A program made the translations under genes and the position numbers. 64,000 nt of DNA from Hyphomonas pacifica (GTDB lineage Bacteria > Pseudomonadota > Alphaproteobacteria > Caulobacterales > Hyphomonadaceae), in the NCBI RefSeq assembly GCF_000682675.1, contig NZ_AWFA01000056.1, positions 62,001 through 126,000 on the forward strand. The letters run 5' to 3'. Numbering within the stretch: the first letter of the stretch is position 1; each line of letters begins with the position of its first letter. Of this stretch, positions 48,301 to 58,915 are shown one piece after another. The notes under the pieces are model-generated. The model was given only the letters and a program-made list of their open reading frames with translations. It was not told where the DNA came from and did no database searches.

Positions 48301-49704
48301 CTAGTTTTTGACACGGCCTGTCTCATCAAACCGCACCCGAAAATCTTCCAAGGTCAGCGTGTAGTCATCCTCGTCATGGAACGCCTCATCGCTCAGATGC
48401 GGCTTCTCGGCGGCCTTGTACCAGGTGGCGTACTCTGCCGTGTCGCGGCTGTCCTTGCGATAATAGGTCGAATAGGTGTCCACTGTCAGAATCGGGACCT
48501 CGGCCCCGAAGTCAAAGCTCATCAGGCGCATCCAGCCATCGCCGATGCCGACCGGCCAGGCAGATTTCACGCCGGCTTGGATGGCCGTCTGACCCCGGTC
48601 CTGATAGTCGGCCAGCACCTGCCACACCTTGTGGCCATGGGCATTCTCGTCGACCCGCCAGGCTTGGCCATGCTCATGCCCGCATAGAACAAGAAAGATC
48701 TGGTCCTGCTGGCTGATCAGCTTCTCCCATACCATTTCCGGGCTGTTGTTCAGCGGATCCACAGCATGGCCATCCACAATCGGGTTCGGCAGGCGCTCGC
48801 CCTCTTTGGTCATATAGTCATGCGTGGAAATGATGGTCGGCAGGCCCTTATACTGCGCGATGACGTCGGCGGCCCATTCCAGAGACGCGTTCGGCGGATC
48901 GAATTGCAGGCCGATATGCAGGAAGCGATAGCCGCCCGCCTCGAAGATCTGCGCGCTGTCGGCGCCGCCATCATGGCTGGCCACATACCAGGGCTTGTCC
49001 TTGAAGAAATCGGTTTCTGCACCAAACACGGTGCGGAAATTGTCCAGCCCACCTGGATGCAGAACGCCGAGAGACGTTTTCAAATCGGTAGGGTCAATAT
49101 CAGCCGGGCCCTTGGCCGAGGGCGGAAATTTCGAATCGGTCCACATCGCGTCATAGTCATGATTGCCCGGCACGACGGAGAACGGCGTCTTGCCGGCGAT
49201 CAGGCTGAAGCCCTCATGCGCCTTCGGCATCTCTACCGTCTTTACCTTTTCGGTCGGCGCGAAATGGGAATCCATGATCGGGTTCGGGACGGCCTTGAAG
49301 CCGCGCGCCGCGTGCTCCGGGTCCATGGCCTTGGTCTGATGCTGCCACACATCGCCCAGCGAAGAAACGAAGGCGATCTCGCCGCCGGCGCTTTCCAGAT
49401 TGTCGGCGACATATTGCATCTGTTCCAGGAACATCTCGCTCGCCTCGAACGGAAAACCCTCGGCTTTCTGGTGCGTATAATCGAGATAGTTCTGAGTATC
49501 GGGCAGCACGGCGATGGTGAAATAGGTGTCGGTCGGGTCCGCCGGCTTTGTAACCGGCTCAACAAGACGTACCGATTCGCTCTCCACCACGGCAATCTGG
49601 GCAGACTCTGCCGCAGGCTGATTCGTACAGGCCGCCATCAAGGCAAATAGGCCAGCCAAAGCCGTGGCCGGTGCGGCCGGGAAACGAGGCAACAGGAATG
49701 TCAT
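48301..49704 (-). CDS. Calcineurin-like metallophosphoesterase lipoprotein
   Basis: 467 residues. Signal peptide and lipobox ALMAAC, with the cysteine at about residue 26. Metal-binding motifs in order: VLPDTQNY, LGDVWQH (G-D), PGNHDYD (G-N-H-D), STHDYMT and CGHEHGQ (G-H-E-H), as in dinuclear metallophosphoesterases. It probably hydrolyses phosphate esters in the periplasm or on the cell surface; the substrate is unknown. Flanked by its own terminator; no operon partner. Confidence 0.9.
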   Translation of the reverse strand: MTFLLPRFPAAPATALAGLFALMAACTNQPAAESAQIAVVESESVRLVEPVTKPADPTDTYFTIAVLPDTQNYLDYTHQKAEGFPFEASEMFLEQMQYVADNLESAGGEIAFVSSLGDVWQHQTKAMDPEHAARGFKAVPNPIMDSHFAPTEKVKTVEMPKAHEGFSLIAGKTPFSVVPGNHDYDAMWTDSKFPPSAKGPADIDPTDLKTSLGVLHPGGLDNFRTVFGAETDFFKDKPWYVASHDGGADSAQIFEAGGYRFLHIGLQFDPPNASLEWAADVIAQYKGLPTIISTHDYMTKEGERLPNPIVDGHAVDPLNNSPEMVWEKLISQQDQIFLVLCGHEHGQAWRVDENAHGHKVWQVLADYQDRGQTAIQAGVKSAWPVGIGDGWMRLMSFDFGAEVPILTVDTYSTYYRKDSRDTAEYATWYKAAEKPHLSDEAFHDEDDYTLTLEDFRVRFDETGRVKN

Positions 49705-49813
49705 GGGGCAGATCTCCGGAAAGGACTCACAAACACAGGATGTGAGGCCCGCCTAGCGCACCAGCATGACAGTTTCTTTCGGCCTCCCCTGCTGACGCGG
49801 CGACAGCGCAAAC

Positions 49814-49844
49814 AAAAAGCCCCGGACGGGTTACGTCCGGGGCT
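49814..49844 (-). terminator. Terminator of the ribosomal supercluster
   Basis: Arms AGCCCCGGAC and GTCCGGGGCT, 10-bp perfect stem, seven-base loop, followed by TTTT on the minus strand, 36 bases after the rplQ stop. Confidence 0.93.
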
Positions 49845-49879
49845 CTTGATATCTTTCAGGTCCGAAGAGCCGTGAAGAC

Positions 49880-50302
49880 TTAGTCTTCCATCGCGTCGAG
49901 TTCGGCCTCATGGCGGGCCTTGTCAGCGGCGCCCTTGGCGCTCTCGTCACGATCGACCAGTTCCAGAACGGCAACCGGTGCATTGTCGCCATGGCGGAAG
50001 CCGGCTTTCAGCACGCGGGTATAGCCGCCATTGCGGTCCTTGTAGCGCTCGCCCATGACGTCGAACAGCTTGCGGACAGCGTCCTCATTGCGAACCTGAG
50101 CGATCGCCTGACGGCGAGCAGGCAGGTCGCCCTTTTTGGCGAGCGTCACGAGCCGGTCCATGATCGGAGCCATTTCCTTCGCTTTCGGAAGGGTGGTCAC
50201 GATCTGCTCGTGCTCGATCAGGCTGGCAGCCATGTTCGCGAACATCGCCTTGCGGTGCGACGTCGTCTTGTTCAGTTTGCGGTATCCATGGCGATGGCGC
50301 AT
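49880..50302 (-). CDS. rplQ: Ribosomal protein L17
   Basis: 140 residues. [43 protein letters not shown] is the L17 signature, and [29 protein letters not shown] the second conserved block. The C terminus has a 15-residue charged tail ([18 protein letters not shown]). Large-subunit protein near the exit tunnel. Last gene of the alpha operon, 46 bases after rpoA and followed by the terminator. Confidence 0.97.
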   Translation of the reverse strand: MRHRHGYRKLNKTTSHRKAMFANMAASLIEHEQIVTTLPKAKEMAPIMDRLVTLAKKGDLPARRQAIAQVRNEDAVRKLFDVMGERYKDRNGGYTRVLKAGFRHGDNAPVAVLELVDRDESAKGAADKARHEAELDAMED

Positions 50303-50348
50303 TGTCGTTATCCTTCAGGAGGTGGTCAGGCCCCCGTTAAAGCGGGTC

Positions 50349-51392
50349 CTATAGGTGGTCGTCGTACTTCTTGGCAAGACCTTCGATGTCTTCCGGCGGC
50401 CAATCCGGCACTTCCATGCCGAGGTGCAGGCCAAGACCGGCGAGAACTTCCTTGATCTCGTTCAGAGACTTGCGGCCGAAGTTCGGCGTGCGCAGCATCT
50501 CTGCTTCGGATTTCTGGATCAGGTCGCCAATATAAACAATGTTGTCGTTCTTCAGGCAGTTCGCCGAACGAACGGACAGTTCGAGTTCGTCGACCTTCTT
50601 GAGCAGGACCGGGTTGAAGCCGAGATCGGTTTCTTCGGTTTGCTGGCTCGTTTCGAGGGTCGGCTCTTCGAAATTGATGAACAGCTGAAGCTGGTCCTGC
50701 AGGATACGTGCGGCATAGGCCACAGCGTCTTCCGGCGTGACGGAGCCGTCTGTCTCAATGTCGAGCGTCAGTTTGTCATAGTCCAGAACGGTCCCTTCGC
50801 GGGTGTCCTCGACCAGGTAGCCAACGCGGCGCACCGGGCTGTAGATCGCGTCGATCGGAATATAGCCGATCGGGGCGTCTTCCGGACGGTGGGCTTCAGC
50901 AGGCTGGTAGCCTTTGCCGGTTGCGATGGTGAATTCCATGCGGACTTCGGCGCCATCGTCGAGCGTACAGATCACGTGATCCGGGTTCAGGATCTTCGTG
51001 TCGCCGGAGGTCTCGATCTGGCCGGCCTTCACTTCGCCCGGGCCTTTTGCCTTCAGCACCATGCGCTTAGGCGTGTCGCTCTCCATGAAGATCGCGACCT
51101 GCTTCAGGTTCAGCACGATGGTCGTCACATCTTCCCGCACACCCTGGATGGCGGAGAATTCGTGCACGACATTATCAATCTGGACGCCGATAATGGCAGC
51201 ACCCTGGAGCGACGACAGAAGCACGCGGCGCAGCGCGTTGCCCAGCGTCGTGCCATAGCCACGCTCAAGGGGCTCGATGACGAGCTTGGCCTTCCGCTTG
51301 GCATCATATCCTGCCTGAACCACGGGGCGGTTCGGGCGGATCAGCACTTTCCAGTTGCGGTCATTGACGGCGGTGGATTCGATGTCAGCCAT
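50349..51392 (-). CDS. rpoA: RNA polymerase alpha subunit
   Basis: 347 residues from [25 protein letters not shown] lies upstream of this ATG whereas the ATG at 51416 has no ribosome site. N-terminal assembly domain: [31 protein letters not shown]-terminal domain, binding UP elements and activators: [46 protein letters not shown] Glu/Thr-rich linker joins them. Part of the alpha operon with S13, S11 and L17. Confidence 0.97.
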   Translation of the reverse strand: MADIESTAVNDRNWKVLIRPNRPVVQAGYDAKRKAKLVIEPLERGYGTTLGNALRRVLLSSLQGAAIIGVQIDNVVHEFSAIQGVREDVTTIVLNLKQVAIFMESDTPKRMVLKAKGPGEVKAGQIETSGDTKILNPDHVICTLDDGAEVRMEFTIATGKGYQPAEAHRPEDAPIGYIPIDAIYSPVRRVGYLVEDTREGTVLDYDKLTLDIETDGSVTPEDAVAYAARILQDQLQLFINFEEPTLETSQQTEETDLGFNPVLLKKVDELELSVRSANCLKNDNIVYIGDLIQKSEAEMLRTPNFGRKSLNEIKEVLAGLGLHLGMEVPDWPPEDIEGLAKKYDDHL

Positions 51393-51453
51393 GGGCGACG
51401 GGTCCTCAGAATGCATTTGGCGGCGCTTGATTGCGCCGCCGATAAATAACGAA

Positions 51454-51843
51454 CTAGACGCGGCGGCGTTTCGGCGGGCGGCATCCGTTGTGTGGGATTG
51501 GCGTCGTGTCCTGGATCGCTGTGACGGTCAGGCCTACAGCCTGCAGGGCACGCAGGGCGCTCTCACGGCCGGAACCTGGCCCGCGCACGTTCACTTCGAC
51601 GGTTTGCAGACCGTGATCCATGGCCTTTTTCGCGGCATCCTCAGCTGCCATCTGAGCAGCATAAGGGGTCGACTTACGGGAGCCTTTGAAGCCCATCGTG
51701 CCGGAGGAAGACCACGAAATCGTGTTCCCCTGGGCATCCGTAATGGTGACCATGGTATTGTTGAAGCTGGAGTTCACATGAACAACACCGGATGTGATGT
51801 TCTTGCGCTCTCTCCGGCGGACGCGGGTCGTTTCACGAGCCAT
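51454..51843 (-). CDS. rpsK: Ribosomal protein S11
   Basis: 129 residues. [22 protein letters not shown] and the C-terminal [22 protein letters not shown] are diagnostic. It lines the platform cleft near the mRNA exit. Twelve bases follow the rpsM stop; rpoA follows. Confidence 0.98.
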   Translation of the reverse strand: MARETTRVRRRERKNITSGVVHVNSSFNNTMVTITDAQGNTISWSSSGTMGFKGSRKSTPYAAQMAAEDAAKKAMDHGLQTVEVNVRGPGSGRESALRALQAVGLTVTAIQDTTPIPHNGCRPPKRRRV

Positions 51844-51855
51844 TGAAGATCAATC

Positions 51856-52224
51856 CTATTTCTTCTTGCCGGCAATCGGCTTCGCCGGACCCTTACGGGT
51901 ACGAGCATTTGTGTGGGTACGCTGGCCGCGAACCGGAAGTTTGCGGCGGTGACGGAGGCCACGGTAGCAACCGAGGTCCATCAGACGCTTGATGTTCATC
52001 GAGGTCTCACGGCGAAGGTCACCTTCTACCATGTAATCGGCATCGATGGTTTCGCGGATCTTGATGACTTCGGCATCCGTCAGCTCGTTCACACGACGTG
52101 CCGGCTCAACACCGACCTTCTCGATGATTTCACGCGCCATGGCCGGGCCGATGCCATGAATGTACCGCAGCGCGATTTCAACGCGCTTGTTGGTCGGGAT
52201 GTTAACGCCTGCAATACGGGCCAA
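51856..52224 (-). CDS. rpsM: Ribosomal protein S13
   Basis: 122 residues. [26 protein letters not shown] at the N terminus and [24 protein letters not shown] at the C terminus are diagnostic. It contacts the P-site tRNA and L5. A 148-base gap separates it from adk, the largest inside the cluster, so an internal promoter is possible there. Confidence 0.98.
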   Translation of the reverse strand: MARIAGVNIPTNKRVEIALRYIHGIGPAMAREIIEKVGVEPARRVNELTDAEVIKIRETIDADYMVEGDLRRETSMNIKRLMDLGCYRGLRHRRKLPVRGQRTHTNARTRKGPAKPIAGKKK

Positions 52225-52372
52225 GGCCGGTTCTCCTCAAGCGGACTGTGTTCATACATAAAGAGCGCGCCAAGTCGGAAAGCTCCGCCTTGCGCGCCGG
52301 CGATTAAGCCAAAAGCTAAGAAACGAGGCTTATAGCTATGGAAATTAACGCGTCAACCGCGGAATCCCAGCT

Positions 52373-52942
52373 TTATGCCGTCTCTTTCAGGGCCGCGTCG
52401 ATGTCTGCACCAACAGCATCGATCGTCCCCATTCCATCGACTTCAACAAGTATACCACGTTCTGCGTAAATAGGCACCAGGGGCGCAGTATCCTCATAGT
52501 ATTTTTCCAGGCGTTTGGAGAAGGTTTCAGGGTTGTCGTCCTTACGCCCCTGCTCCTCAAAACGCTTGGTGACACGTGACAGCAGCTTGTCATCATCAAC
52601 AAGCATACGGATCACGCGATCCACGGCTTCGCCGCGGGATTCCAGCAGTTGGTCCAGGGCTTCCGCCTGGCCGACCGTGCGCGGAAAGCCATCAAAGATG
52701 AATCCCGGTGCGCCGGCCTTTTCGGTCAGCTGTTCGTCGATCAGGGCAATCACGATCTCGTCGGAGACCAGACCGCCCTCATCCATGATCTTGGCAACTC
52801 TCTGCCCAAGCTCTGATCCTGATGCGCGGGCTGCGCGCAGCATGTCGCCTGTGGAGAGCTGGATATAGCCCCGCTCCTCTACCAGGCGCTTTGCCTGCGT
52901 GCCCTTCCCGGCCGCAGGCGGCCCGAACAGAATGAGATTCAT
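52373..52942 (-). CDS. adk: Adenylate kinase, short form
   Basis: 189 residues. P-loop GPPAAGKGT at residues 7-15, FDGFPRTVGQAEAL for AMP binding, and RRVTKRFEEQ-like sequence (SRVTKRFEEQGRKDDN) where long forms carry the zinc/LID domain, here absent as in most alphaproteobacteria. It equilibrates ATP, AMP and ADP. The start overlaps the secY stop by four bases. Confidence 0.97.
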   Translation of the reverse strand: MNLILFGPPAAGKGTQAKRLVEERGYIQLSTGDMLRAARASGSELGQRVAKIMDEGGLVSDEIVIALIDEQLTEKAGAPGFIFDGFPRTVGQAEALDQLLESRGEAVDRVIRMLVDDDKLLSRVTKRFEEQGRKDDNPETFSKRLEKYYEDTAPLVPIYAERGILVEVDGMGTIDAVGADIDAALKETA

Positions 52943-54297
52943 CTTTTACGACCCCCGAGTTTCGACTTCTTGATCATCCCTTCATACTGATGGGCGATCA
53001 TGTGCGATTGTATCTGTGTTACTGTGTCCATCGTAACAGACACAACGATCAGAAGTGAAGTACCGCCGATATAGAACGGTATCTCTGGGAAATATCGCCG
53101 CAGGAGCTCGGGGAGAATACAGACAAAGGTCAGATACAGGGCCCCGATCGTCGTCAGGCGGGTCAGCACATAGTCGATATAGGCGGCGGTGTTGGAGCCT
53201 GGGCGGATGCCTGGAATGAAGCCGCCATACTTGCGCAGATTGTCTGCCGTTTCCTCCGGATTGAACATGATGGAGGTATAGAAGAAGGCGAAGAACATGA
53301 TCAGCACGACTTGCGAGCCGATATAGGTCCACGAGCCGGGCGCGAAATGTGTCGCCAACCAGCCCAGAACGCCGCTCACGGCGCCGGAGGCCTCGGCATC
53401 GGCCGGATTGCCGCCCATGAAGCCAACCGCCGTCAGCGGCAGCATCAGCAAGGCAGAGGCAAAGATCGGCGGGATGACGCCGGACGTGTTGATCTTCAGC
53501 GGCAGGAAGCTCTTCTGGCCCTGTGCGAAGCCATGTGCCTGCTGGCGTTTTGGATACTGGATCAGCAGGCGGCGCTGCGAGCGTTCCATGAACACGATGA
53601 ACACGACAAGCGCGATCACCATGGCCGCAATTGCGATAACAAAGGCCACGTTCACAGACGTCGTACGCGCCTGGGAGATCAGGTTGAAGATGGCTTTCGG
53701 CATCTCCGCAATAATCCCGGCAAAAATGATCAGCGAGACGCCATTGCCGATACCGCGCGCGGTAATCTGCTCGCCCATCCACATCAGCAGCATGGTGCCG
53801 CCCGTCAGCGTCACAACGCCGGTCAGAATAAAGAAGGGTGCGGAAATGCCGTCAATGCGAACAGAGGCCAGGCCCCCGGCAATCGCAAAGGACTGCACAA
53901 GGGCAAAGCCAAGCGTCAGATAACGAGTGTACTGGTTGATTTGCTTGCGTCCGGACTCCCCTTCCTTCTTCAGCTTTTCAAGCGTCGGAGAGGTGGCCGT
54001 CAGCATCTGGATGATAATGGACGCCGTGATGTAGGGCATCACGTTGAGCGCGAAGATACCCATCCGCTCAACGGCGCCACCGGCAAACATGTTCATGGAG
54101 CCCAACATGCCGTTGGACTGGCTTTCGAACAGGCTGGCATATTGTGAGGGGTCAAGGCCCGGAATCGGAATGAAAGTACCGAGTCGGTAAAGAAGCAGGA
54201 TGCCGAGGGTGAAGAGGATCCGCGCCTGCAGGTCCTTGGCCTTCGCAAAGCTCGAAAAATTCATGTTCCGAGCCATTTGTTCAGCAGCATTTGCCAT
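52939..54297 (-). CDS. secY: Protein translocase subunit SecY
   Basis: 452 residues, ten membrane helices. ARILFTLGILLLYRLGTFIPIPGLDP starts the first helix and plug region; NMFAGGAVERMGIFALNVMPYITASIIIQML, GEQITARGIGNGVSLIIFAGI and the C-terminal TVTQIQSHMIAHQYEGMIKK are conserved. It forms the export channel with SecE and SecG in the inner membrane. Between rplO and adk, as is standard. Confidence 0.98.
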   Translation of the reverse strand: MANAAEQMARNMNFSSFAKAKDLQARILFTLGILLLYRLGTFIPIPGLDPSQYASLFESQSNGMLGSMNMFAGGAVERMGIFALNVMPYITASIIIQMLTATSPTLEKLKKEGESGRKQINQYTRYLTLGFALVQSFAIAGGLASVRIDGISAPFFILTGVVTLTGGTMLLMWMGEQITARGIGNGVSLIIFAGIIAEMPKAIFNLISQARTTSVNVAFVIAIAAMVIALVVFIVFMERSQRRLLIQYPKRQQAHGFAQGQKSFLPLKINTSGVIPPIFASALLMLPLTAVGFMGGNPADAEASGAVSGVLGWLATHFAPGSWTYIGSQVVLIMFFAFFYTSIMFNPEETADNLRKYGGFIPGIRPGSNTAAYIDYVLTRLTTIGALYLTFVCILPELLRRYFPEIPFYIGGTSLLIVVSVTMDTVTQIQSHMIAHQYEGMIKKSKLGGRKR

Positions 54298-54386
54298 TGG
54301 CCGCTAGACCTCCCTGAAAAAGCGTTCGCCGCCTAAATCGGCGGCGAAACAAAGTTTGTGAAGGGGTACCCGGTAAAAACCGCCGA

Positions 54387-54866
54387 TTATTCTTCAGCTG
54401 CGTCTTTCGCGGGGCCCGTGACGGTCACTTTACCGCCAGCCTTCTCAACAGCCTCAATGGCTGCTTTGGAGGCGCCTGTCACTGTAATATTCAGATTCTT
54501 CGGTGCGTCACCTTTTGCCAGCAGACGCACGCCATCGCGCACGTTGCGGACCAGGCCGGCAGCGACCAGAGTCTCTTCGGTCACGTTCTTGGCGTCCAGC
54601 TTGCCAGCTTCGATGGCTTTGCCGAGACGGCCAAGGTTGACCCAGGCGTGCGTCTTGGAGTTGCGGGCCGTGAAGCCACGCTTCGGCAGACGCATGTAGA
54701 TCGGCATCTGGCCGCCCTCGAAGCCGTTCACGGCAACACCGGAACGGGCCTTCTGGCCTTTAACACCGCGGCCACCCGTCTTGCCCTTGCCCGAGCCGAC
54801 GCCGCGGCCAATGCGCATGCGGTTCTTGGTGGAGCCTTCAGCAGGAGACAGTTCGTTCAGTTTCAT
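54387..54866 (-). CDS. rplO: Ribosomal protein L15
   Basis: 159 residues. [43 protein letters not shown] is the basic, glycine-rich L15 N terminus; [15 protein letters not shown] follows. The end ([24 protein letters not shown]) is a little longer than in E. coli. Confidence 0.98.
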   Translation of the reverse strand: MKLNELSPAEGSTKNRMRIGRGVGSGKGKTGGRGVKGQKARSGVAVNGFEGGQMPIYMRLPKRGFTARNSKTHAWVNLGRLGKAIEAGKLDAKNVTEETLVAAGLVRNVRDGVRLLAKGDAPKNLNITVTGASKAAIEAVEKAGGKVTVTGPAKDAAEE

Positions 54867-54907
54867 CGGTCTATCTTTCGATATCGTGTGGCTGCGGATT
54901 GCGGCGA

Positions 54908-55093
54908 TTACTCGCCGACAACCTCAACCAGGTGAGCCACCTTGCGGATCATGCCCCGCACGGCTGGCGTATCTTCGAGTTCCTTGGTCCGGCCGACCTT
55001 GTTCAGGCCGAGGCCCATCAGGGTCTGGCGCTGCTCAGGCTTGCGGCCGATCGGGCTGCCAACCTGGCGGACAGTAAGCGTGCTCTTAGCCAT
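54908..55093 (-). CDS. rpmD: Ribosomal protein L30
   Basis: 61 residues. [51 protein letters not shown] covers the whole L30 fold. It starts 14 bases after rpsE. Confidence 0.97.
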   Translation of the reverse strand: MAKSTLTVRQVGSPIGRKPEQRQTLMGLGLNKVGRTKELEDTPAVRGMIRKVAHLVEVVGE

Positions 55094-55107
55094 CTGTGTG
55101 CCCTTCC

Positions 55108-55689
55108 CTAGTTCGTCACGTCAGCCATGCCGGCTTCGGATGCACCGTCATTACGGCGACCGACGACATCCTGAACCTTGAGACCACGCTTGGAAGCCAC
55201 CGTACGGGGGCTTGCCTGCTCTTTCAGAGCGTCGAACGTGGCGCGGACCATGTTGTAGGGGTTGGAGGAGCCGATGGACTTGCCGACGACATCCTGGACA
55301 CCCAGAACTTCCATGACAGCGCGCATCGGACCACCCGCAATAACGCCGGTACCCGGAGGGGCTGCACGCAGGACCACTTTACCAGCGCCCCAACGGCCTT
55401 TGCCGTCATGGTGCAGGGTGCGGCCTTCGCGCAGCGGCACGCGGACCATGTTGCGCTTGGCTTCTTCGGTTGCCTTGCGGATCGCTTCCGGCACTTCGCG
55501 GGCCTTGCCCTTGCCAAAACCGGCGCGGCCTTTCTGGTCGCCAACGACAACCAGAGCAGCGAAACCGAAATTCTTACCACCTTTAACCGTCTTTGCGACG
55601 CGGTTGATACCAACCAGCTTGTCGACGATGTCGGACTGCTCCTCGTCGCGATCGCGATTACGGCGGCCTCTTCCTCTTTCTTCAGCCAT
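55108..55689 (-). CDS. rpsE: Ribosomal protein S5
   Basis: 193 residues. [52 protein letters not shown] is the double-stranded-RNA-binding part, and [42 protein letters not shown] the second domain. An ~18-residue Arg/Glu-rich N terminus and ~25-residue C terminus extend it. S5 affects decoding fidelity. Confidence 0.98.
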   Translation of the reverse strand: MAEERGRGRRNRDRDEEQSDIVDKLVGINRVAKTVKGGKNFGFAALVVVGDQKGRAGFGKGKAREVPEAIRKATEEAKRNMVRVPLREGRTLHHDGKGRWGAGKVVLRAAPPGTGVIAGGPMRAVMEVLGVQDVVGKSIGSSNPYNMVRATFDALKEQASPRTVASKRGLKVQDVVGRRNDGASEAGMADVTN

Positions 55690-55700
55690 CGGGCCTCTCC

Positions 55701-56063
55701 TTAGAATTTGAGACCGCCCTCACGGGCGGCGTCTGCCAGGGCTTTCACCCGGCCGTGGAACATGTAACCGCCGCGATCAAAGACTACGTCTTCAACGCCA
55801 GCCTGCTTGGCACGCTCTGCGAGCGCTTTGCCAACCAGGGCAGCCGCTTCCGTATCGGCACCGGTCTTTGCAGACCCGAGCACGTCCTTCTCCAGCGTAG
55901 ATGCTGAAGCGAGCGTAATGCCTTTTTCGTCGTCGATGATCTGGGCAGAGATATTCTTGTGGCTGCGCGCAACGGACAGGCGCGGACGGCCTTCGGCGAC
56001 CTTCCGGAGCTTTGTACGAACGCGCTGGGCGCGGCGCAGCATCTTTTCGCGTGAGCTTTTCAT
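55701..56063 (-). CDS. rplR: Ribosomal protein L18
   Basis: 120 residues from [19 protein letters not shown]; the longer open frame upstream overlaps rplF and is not needed. [34 protein letters not shown] and the C-terminal [26 protein letters not shown] are diagnostic. Binds 5S rRNA. Starts four bases after the rplF stop. Confidence 0.97.
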   Translation of the reverse strand: MKSSREKMLRRAQRVRTKLRKVAEGRPRLSVARSHKNISAQIIDDEKGITLASASTLEKDVLGSAKTGADTEAAALVGKALAERAKQAGVEDVVFDRGGYMFHGRVKALADAAREGGLKF

Positions 56064-56067
56064 GGGC

Positions 56068-56679
56068 TTACTTCTTCTTGCCTTCCTTACGGCGGACATA
56101 TTCGCCCTGATAACGGATACCCTTGCCTTTATACGGCTCAGGTGGACGGAATTCGCGGATCTTGGCAGCAGTCTGGCCAACGGCCTGCTTGTCTGCACCA
56201 GAGACGATCACTTCAGTCGGCTTCGGCGCATCGAGCTTGATGCCTTCCGGGGCCTTGAAGATCACGTCGTGCGAGAAGCCGAGTGCGAGTTTCAGATCGT
56301 TACCCTGCATTTGGGCACGATAGCCGACGCCGACCAGTTCAAGCGTTTTCGAATAGCCGTTGGAGACACCTTCCACCATGTTCGCAGCATTGGCACGTGC
56401 GGTGCCCCACTGCGTACGGGCGCGGGCGTCCAGGGCTTCAGCGAAAGTCGGCAGACGGCGACCGCGGGCTTTTTCAGCCTCGATACGCTCATTTGCAGCC
56501 TTCACGAGGTCTTCGCGCGGCATCACACTCAGTTCGTTGTTCTCGAACTTCGGCGTGATCAGATCGGACAGCACCATGGACAGTTCGCCCTTGGAGCCTT
56601 TCACTTTAACCGTCTGGCCTTCGACCGTGACGGTCGTGCCATTCGGAACAGTGATCGGGAGTTTACCAATACGTGACAT
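56068..56679 (-). CDS. rplF: Ribosomal protein L6 with extra segment in domain 1
   Basis: 203 residues from [18 protein letters not shown]. coli L6 has 177. The C-terminal domain is normal ([26 protein letters not shown] and [14 protein letters not shown]). Between MPRED and [14 protein letters not shown] lies a charged stretch of roughly 25-30 residues ([29 protein letters not shown]) with no counterpart in the standard protein. Codon use and frame are continuous, so this is a real insertion, not a frameshift. Confidence 0.96.
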   Translation of the reverse strand: MSRIGKLPITVPNGTTVTVEGQTVKVKGSKGELSMVLSDLITPKFENNELSVMPREDLVKAANERIEAEKARGRRLPTFAEALDARARTQWGTARANAANMVEGVSNGYSKTLELVGVGYRAQMQGNDLKLALGFSHDVIFKAPEGIKLDAPKPTEVIVSGADKQAVGQTAAKIREFRPPEPYKGKGIRYQGEYVRRKEGKKK

Positions 56680-56689
56680 GATAGCTCTC

Positions 56690-57085
56690 CTAGAATACCC
56701 GGCAGAGCACTTCGCCACCAACATTCTGGCTGCGAGCGGCATTGTCAGACATCACGCCTTTCGAAGTCGAAAGGATGGAGATGCCCAGACCATTGCGCAC
56801 AAGCGGAATGTCAGAGACGGAAGAGTACACCCGGCGGCCCGGCTTGGAGACACGTTTGATCTCCGAGATGACCGGCTGGCCTTCATAGTACTTCAGCTCG
56901 ATTTCAATATTCTTGTGACCGTCTTTTTCGACTTCGGTGTAGCCGCGGATGAAGCCCTCTTCGATGAGGACGTCCAGCACGCGAACGCGAAGCTTGGAAG
57001 ACGGGGTGACAACCTTAGACATGCCGCGCATCTGGGCGTTCCGGATGCGTGTCAGCATATCACCGAGGGGATCAGAAATGTTCAT
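56690..57085 (-). CDS. rpsH: Ribosomal protein S8
   Basis: 131 residues. [43 protein letters not shown] at the start and the C-terminal [33 protein letters not shown] are diagnostic. S8 binds helix 21 of 16S rRNA and in E. coli represses the spc operon; I did not identify such a site here. Confidence 0.98.
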   Translation of the reverse strand: MNISDPLGDMLTRIRNAQMRGMSKVVTPSSKLRVRVLDVLIEEGFIRGYTEVEKDGHKNIEIELKYYEGQPVISEIKRVSKPGRRVYSSVSDIPLVRNGLGISILSTSKGVMSDNAARSQNVGGEVLCRVF

Positions 57086-57103
57086 CTTTGATATCCTCCC
57101 TCT

Positions 57104-57409
57104 CTACCAGCTGGACTTAACAAGGCCGGGGATTTGACCGTTCGAGCCAAGCTCGCGCAGCGCGATCCGCGACATTTTGAGTTTGCGATAGTAACCGCGC
57201 GGACGCCCGGTTACTTCACAGCGATTACGCACGCGGTTCGGAGCCGAGTTACGCGGAAGCTCTGCGAGTTTCAGACGGGCCTTGAAGCGTTCTTCCAGCG
57301 GAAGATCCTCATTCATGGCGATCGCCTTCAGCTCGGCACGCTTCGCGGCGTACTTGTCGACAAGCTGCTTGCGCTTCTTGTTCTTCTCGATTGCGCTCTT
57401 CTTTGCCAT
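57104..57409 (-). CDS. rpsN: Ribosomal protein S14, zinc-free form
   Basis: 101 residues from [63 protein letters not shown] is the conserved core; the C-x2-C zinc knuckles of the short form are missing, as expected for proteobacteria. Starts 20 bases after rplE. Confidence 0.97.
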   Translation of the reverse strand: MAKKSAIEKNKKRKQLVDKYAAKRAELKAIAMNEDLPLEERFKARLKLAELPRNSAPNRVRNRCEVTGRPRGYYRKLKMSRIALRELGSNGQIPGLVKSSW

Positions 57410-57428
57410 ATCAGCAGATCTCCTGGCG

Positions 57429-57983
57429 CTAGTTCCGGAACGGGAAGCCACACTCGGCGAGGAGTGCCTTGGCTTCTTCGTTGGTTTCAGCCGTGGTGCA
57501 GACGATGATGTCCATACCGCGAATATCTTCCACCTGATCGTAATTGATCTCCGGGAAAACGATGTGTTCTTTCAGACCCATGGCGTAGTTGCCACGACCG
57601 TCAAAGCTCTTGCCGTTCAGACCACGGAAGTCTTTCACGCGCGGCAGGGCGATGTTGGTCAGACGGTCCAGGAACTCGTACATGCGCTCACGGCGCAGGG
57701 TGACCTTACAGCCGATCAGCATGCCTTCGCGAACCTTGAAACCGGCAATCGACTTGCGGGCCTTGGTTGCGACCGGCTTCTGGCCAGCGATAAGCTCGAG
57801 TTCAGCCAGCGCAGCCTTGATCTTCTTGGAGTCGGCAACAGCTTCGCCAACACCCATATTGATCACGACCTTGTCCAGCTTCGGAACCTTCATCGGGTTC
57901 GAATAGTTGAACTGCTCCTGAAGTTTCGCGCGGATCTCTTCGCGGTACTTCTTCTTGAGACGGGGTTCGTATGCATCAGACAT
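57429..57983 (-). CDS. rplE: Ribosomal protein L5
   Basis: 184 residues from [75 protein letters not shown] and [23 protein letters not shown] are diagnostic. Binds 5S rRNA and contacts P-site tRNA. Its start overlaps the rplX end by eight bases. Confidence 0.98.
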   Translation of the reverse strand: MSDAYEPRLKKKYREEIRAKLQEQFNYSNPMKVPKLDKVVINMGVGEAVADSKKIKAALAELELIAGQKPVATKARKSIAGFKVREGMLIGCKVTLRRERMYEFLDRLTNIALPRVKDFRGLNGKSFDGRGNYAMGLKEHIVFPEINYDQVEDIRGMDIIVCTTAETNEEAKALLAECGFPFRN

Positions 57984-58293
57984 CGATGGACTCCCCTGAA
58001 CGTTTGGCAAAGCGCGTCTTGCGGCCATGCTCGTCAACTTTAAAACCAACACGCACCGCTTTGCCGTCACGCGGATCGGCGTGCGCCACGTTGGAGACGT
58101 GGATCGGTGCTTCGAACGTCTTAATGCCGCCCGGGTCCATCTGGTTCGGCTTCTGGTGGCGCTTGACGACGTTCACGCCGCGCACAACAACGCGGTTTTC
58201 GTCGACGAGAACCTTCAGGACCTCACCTTTGGTGCCCTTGTCACGGCCGGCGATCACGACAACCGTGTCGCCTTTTTTGATCTTCGCAGCCAT
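57976..58293 (-). CDS. rplX: Ribosomal protein L24
   Basis: 105 residues from [29 protein letters not shown], the KOW motif typical of L24. [13 protein letters not shown] and [22 protein letters not shown] follow. An assembly initiator of the large subunit. The stop lies inside rplE by eight bases, and rplN ends two bases upstream of the start. Confidence 0.97.
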   Translation of the reverse strand: MAAKIKKGDTVVVIAGRDKGTKGEVLKVLVDENRVVVRGVNVVKRHQKPNQMDPGGIKTFEAPIHVSNVAHADPRDGKAVRVGFKVDEHGRKTRFAKRSGESIDV

Positions 58294-58294
58294 C

Positions 58295-58663
58295 TTACAG
58301 GACCTCCGGGGCCATGTTCGCGATTTTGACCTGGTTCTTGCCGCGCAGTTCACGCGGGACCGGGCCAAAGACGCGGGTGCCGATCGGCTCACCATTATTA
58401 TTGATGAGAACGGCAGCATTGGTGTCGAAACGGATGGTCGTGCCATCCGGGCGGTTGATGTCCTTTGCCACGCGAACGACGACAGCCTTGCGGACGTCAC
58501 CCTTCTTCACGCGGCCCGTAGGAATGGCTTCCTTCACGGACACGACGATCACGTCACCGACAGACGCATAACGGCGTCCCGCGCCACCCAGCACCTTGAT
58601 GCACTGGACGCGGCGTGCGCCGGAATTGTCGGCGACGCGAAGGTTTGATTGCATCTGGATCAT
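58295..58663 (-). CDS. rplN: Ribosomal protein L14
   Basis: 122 residues, standard length. [27 protein letters not shown] and the C-terminal [29 protein letters not shown] are diagnostic. It bridges the two subunits. Overlaps the rpsQ end by four bases. Confidence 0.98.
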   Translation of the reverse strand: MIQMQSNLRVADNSGARRVQCIKVLGGAGRRYASVGDVIVVSVKEAIPTGRVKKGDVRKAVVVRVAKDINRPDGTTIRFDTNAAVLINNNGEPIGTRVFGPVPRELRGKNQVKIANMAPEVL

Positions 58664-58905
58664 GCGTCACCTTCCCCGCCGGAGACAAGCTCCCAGCGTT
58701 TCAGCTTGGAGTGCGGCAGGCACTCCTGGATCGTTACGGTTTGACCCTCAACAGCAGCATTCGCTTCGTCGTGGGCATGATACTTCTTGGAGCGACGAAC
58801 GATCTTTTTCATCACCGGGTGGGTGAAGGTACGTTCGACGCGGACGATGGCTGTCTTGTTCTGCTTGGCAGAGACCACGACGCCTTCCATTACACGTTTT
58901 GGCAT
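58660..58905 (-). CDS. rpsQ: Ribosomal protein S17
   Basis: 81 residues. [42 protein letters not shown] and [18 protein letters not shown] are diagnostic. Ten bases after rpmC. Confidence 0.98.
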   Translation of the reverse strand: MPKRVMEGVVVSAKQNKTAIVRVERTFTHPVMKKIVRRSKKYHAHDEANAAVEGQTVTIQECLPHSKLKRWELVSGGEGDA

Positions 58906-58915
58906 GATCTCTCTC

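Noticed and set aside
50355-51449. Long plus-strand frame of 364 codons antisense to rpoA, and similar frames opposite other ribosomal genes
   Set aside because: GC-rich antisense shadows; the minus-strand genes are certain.
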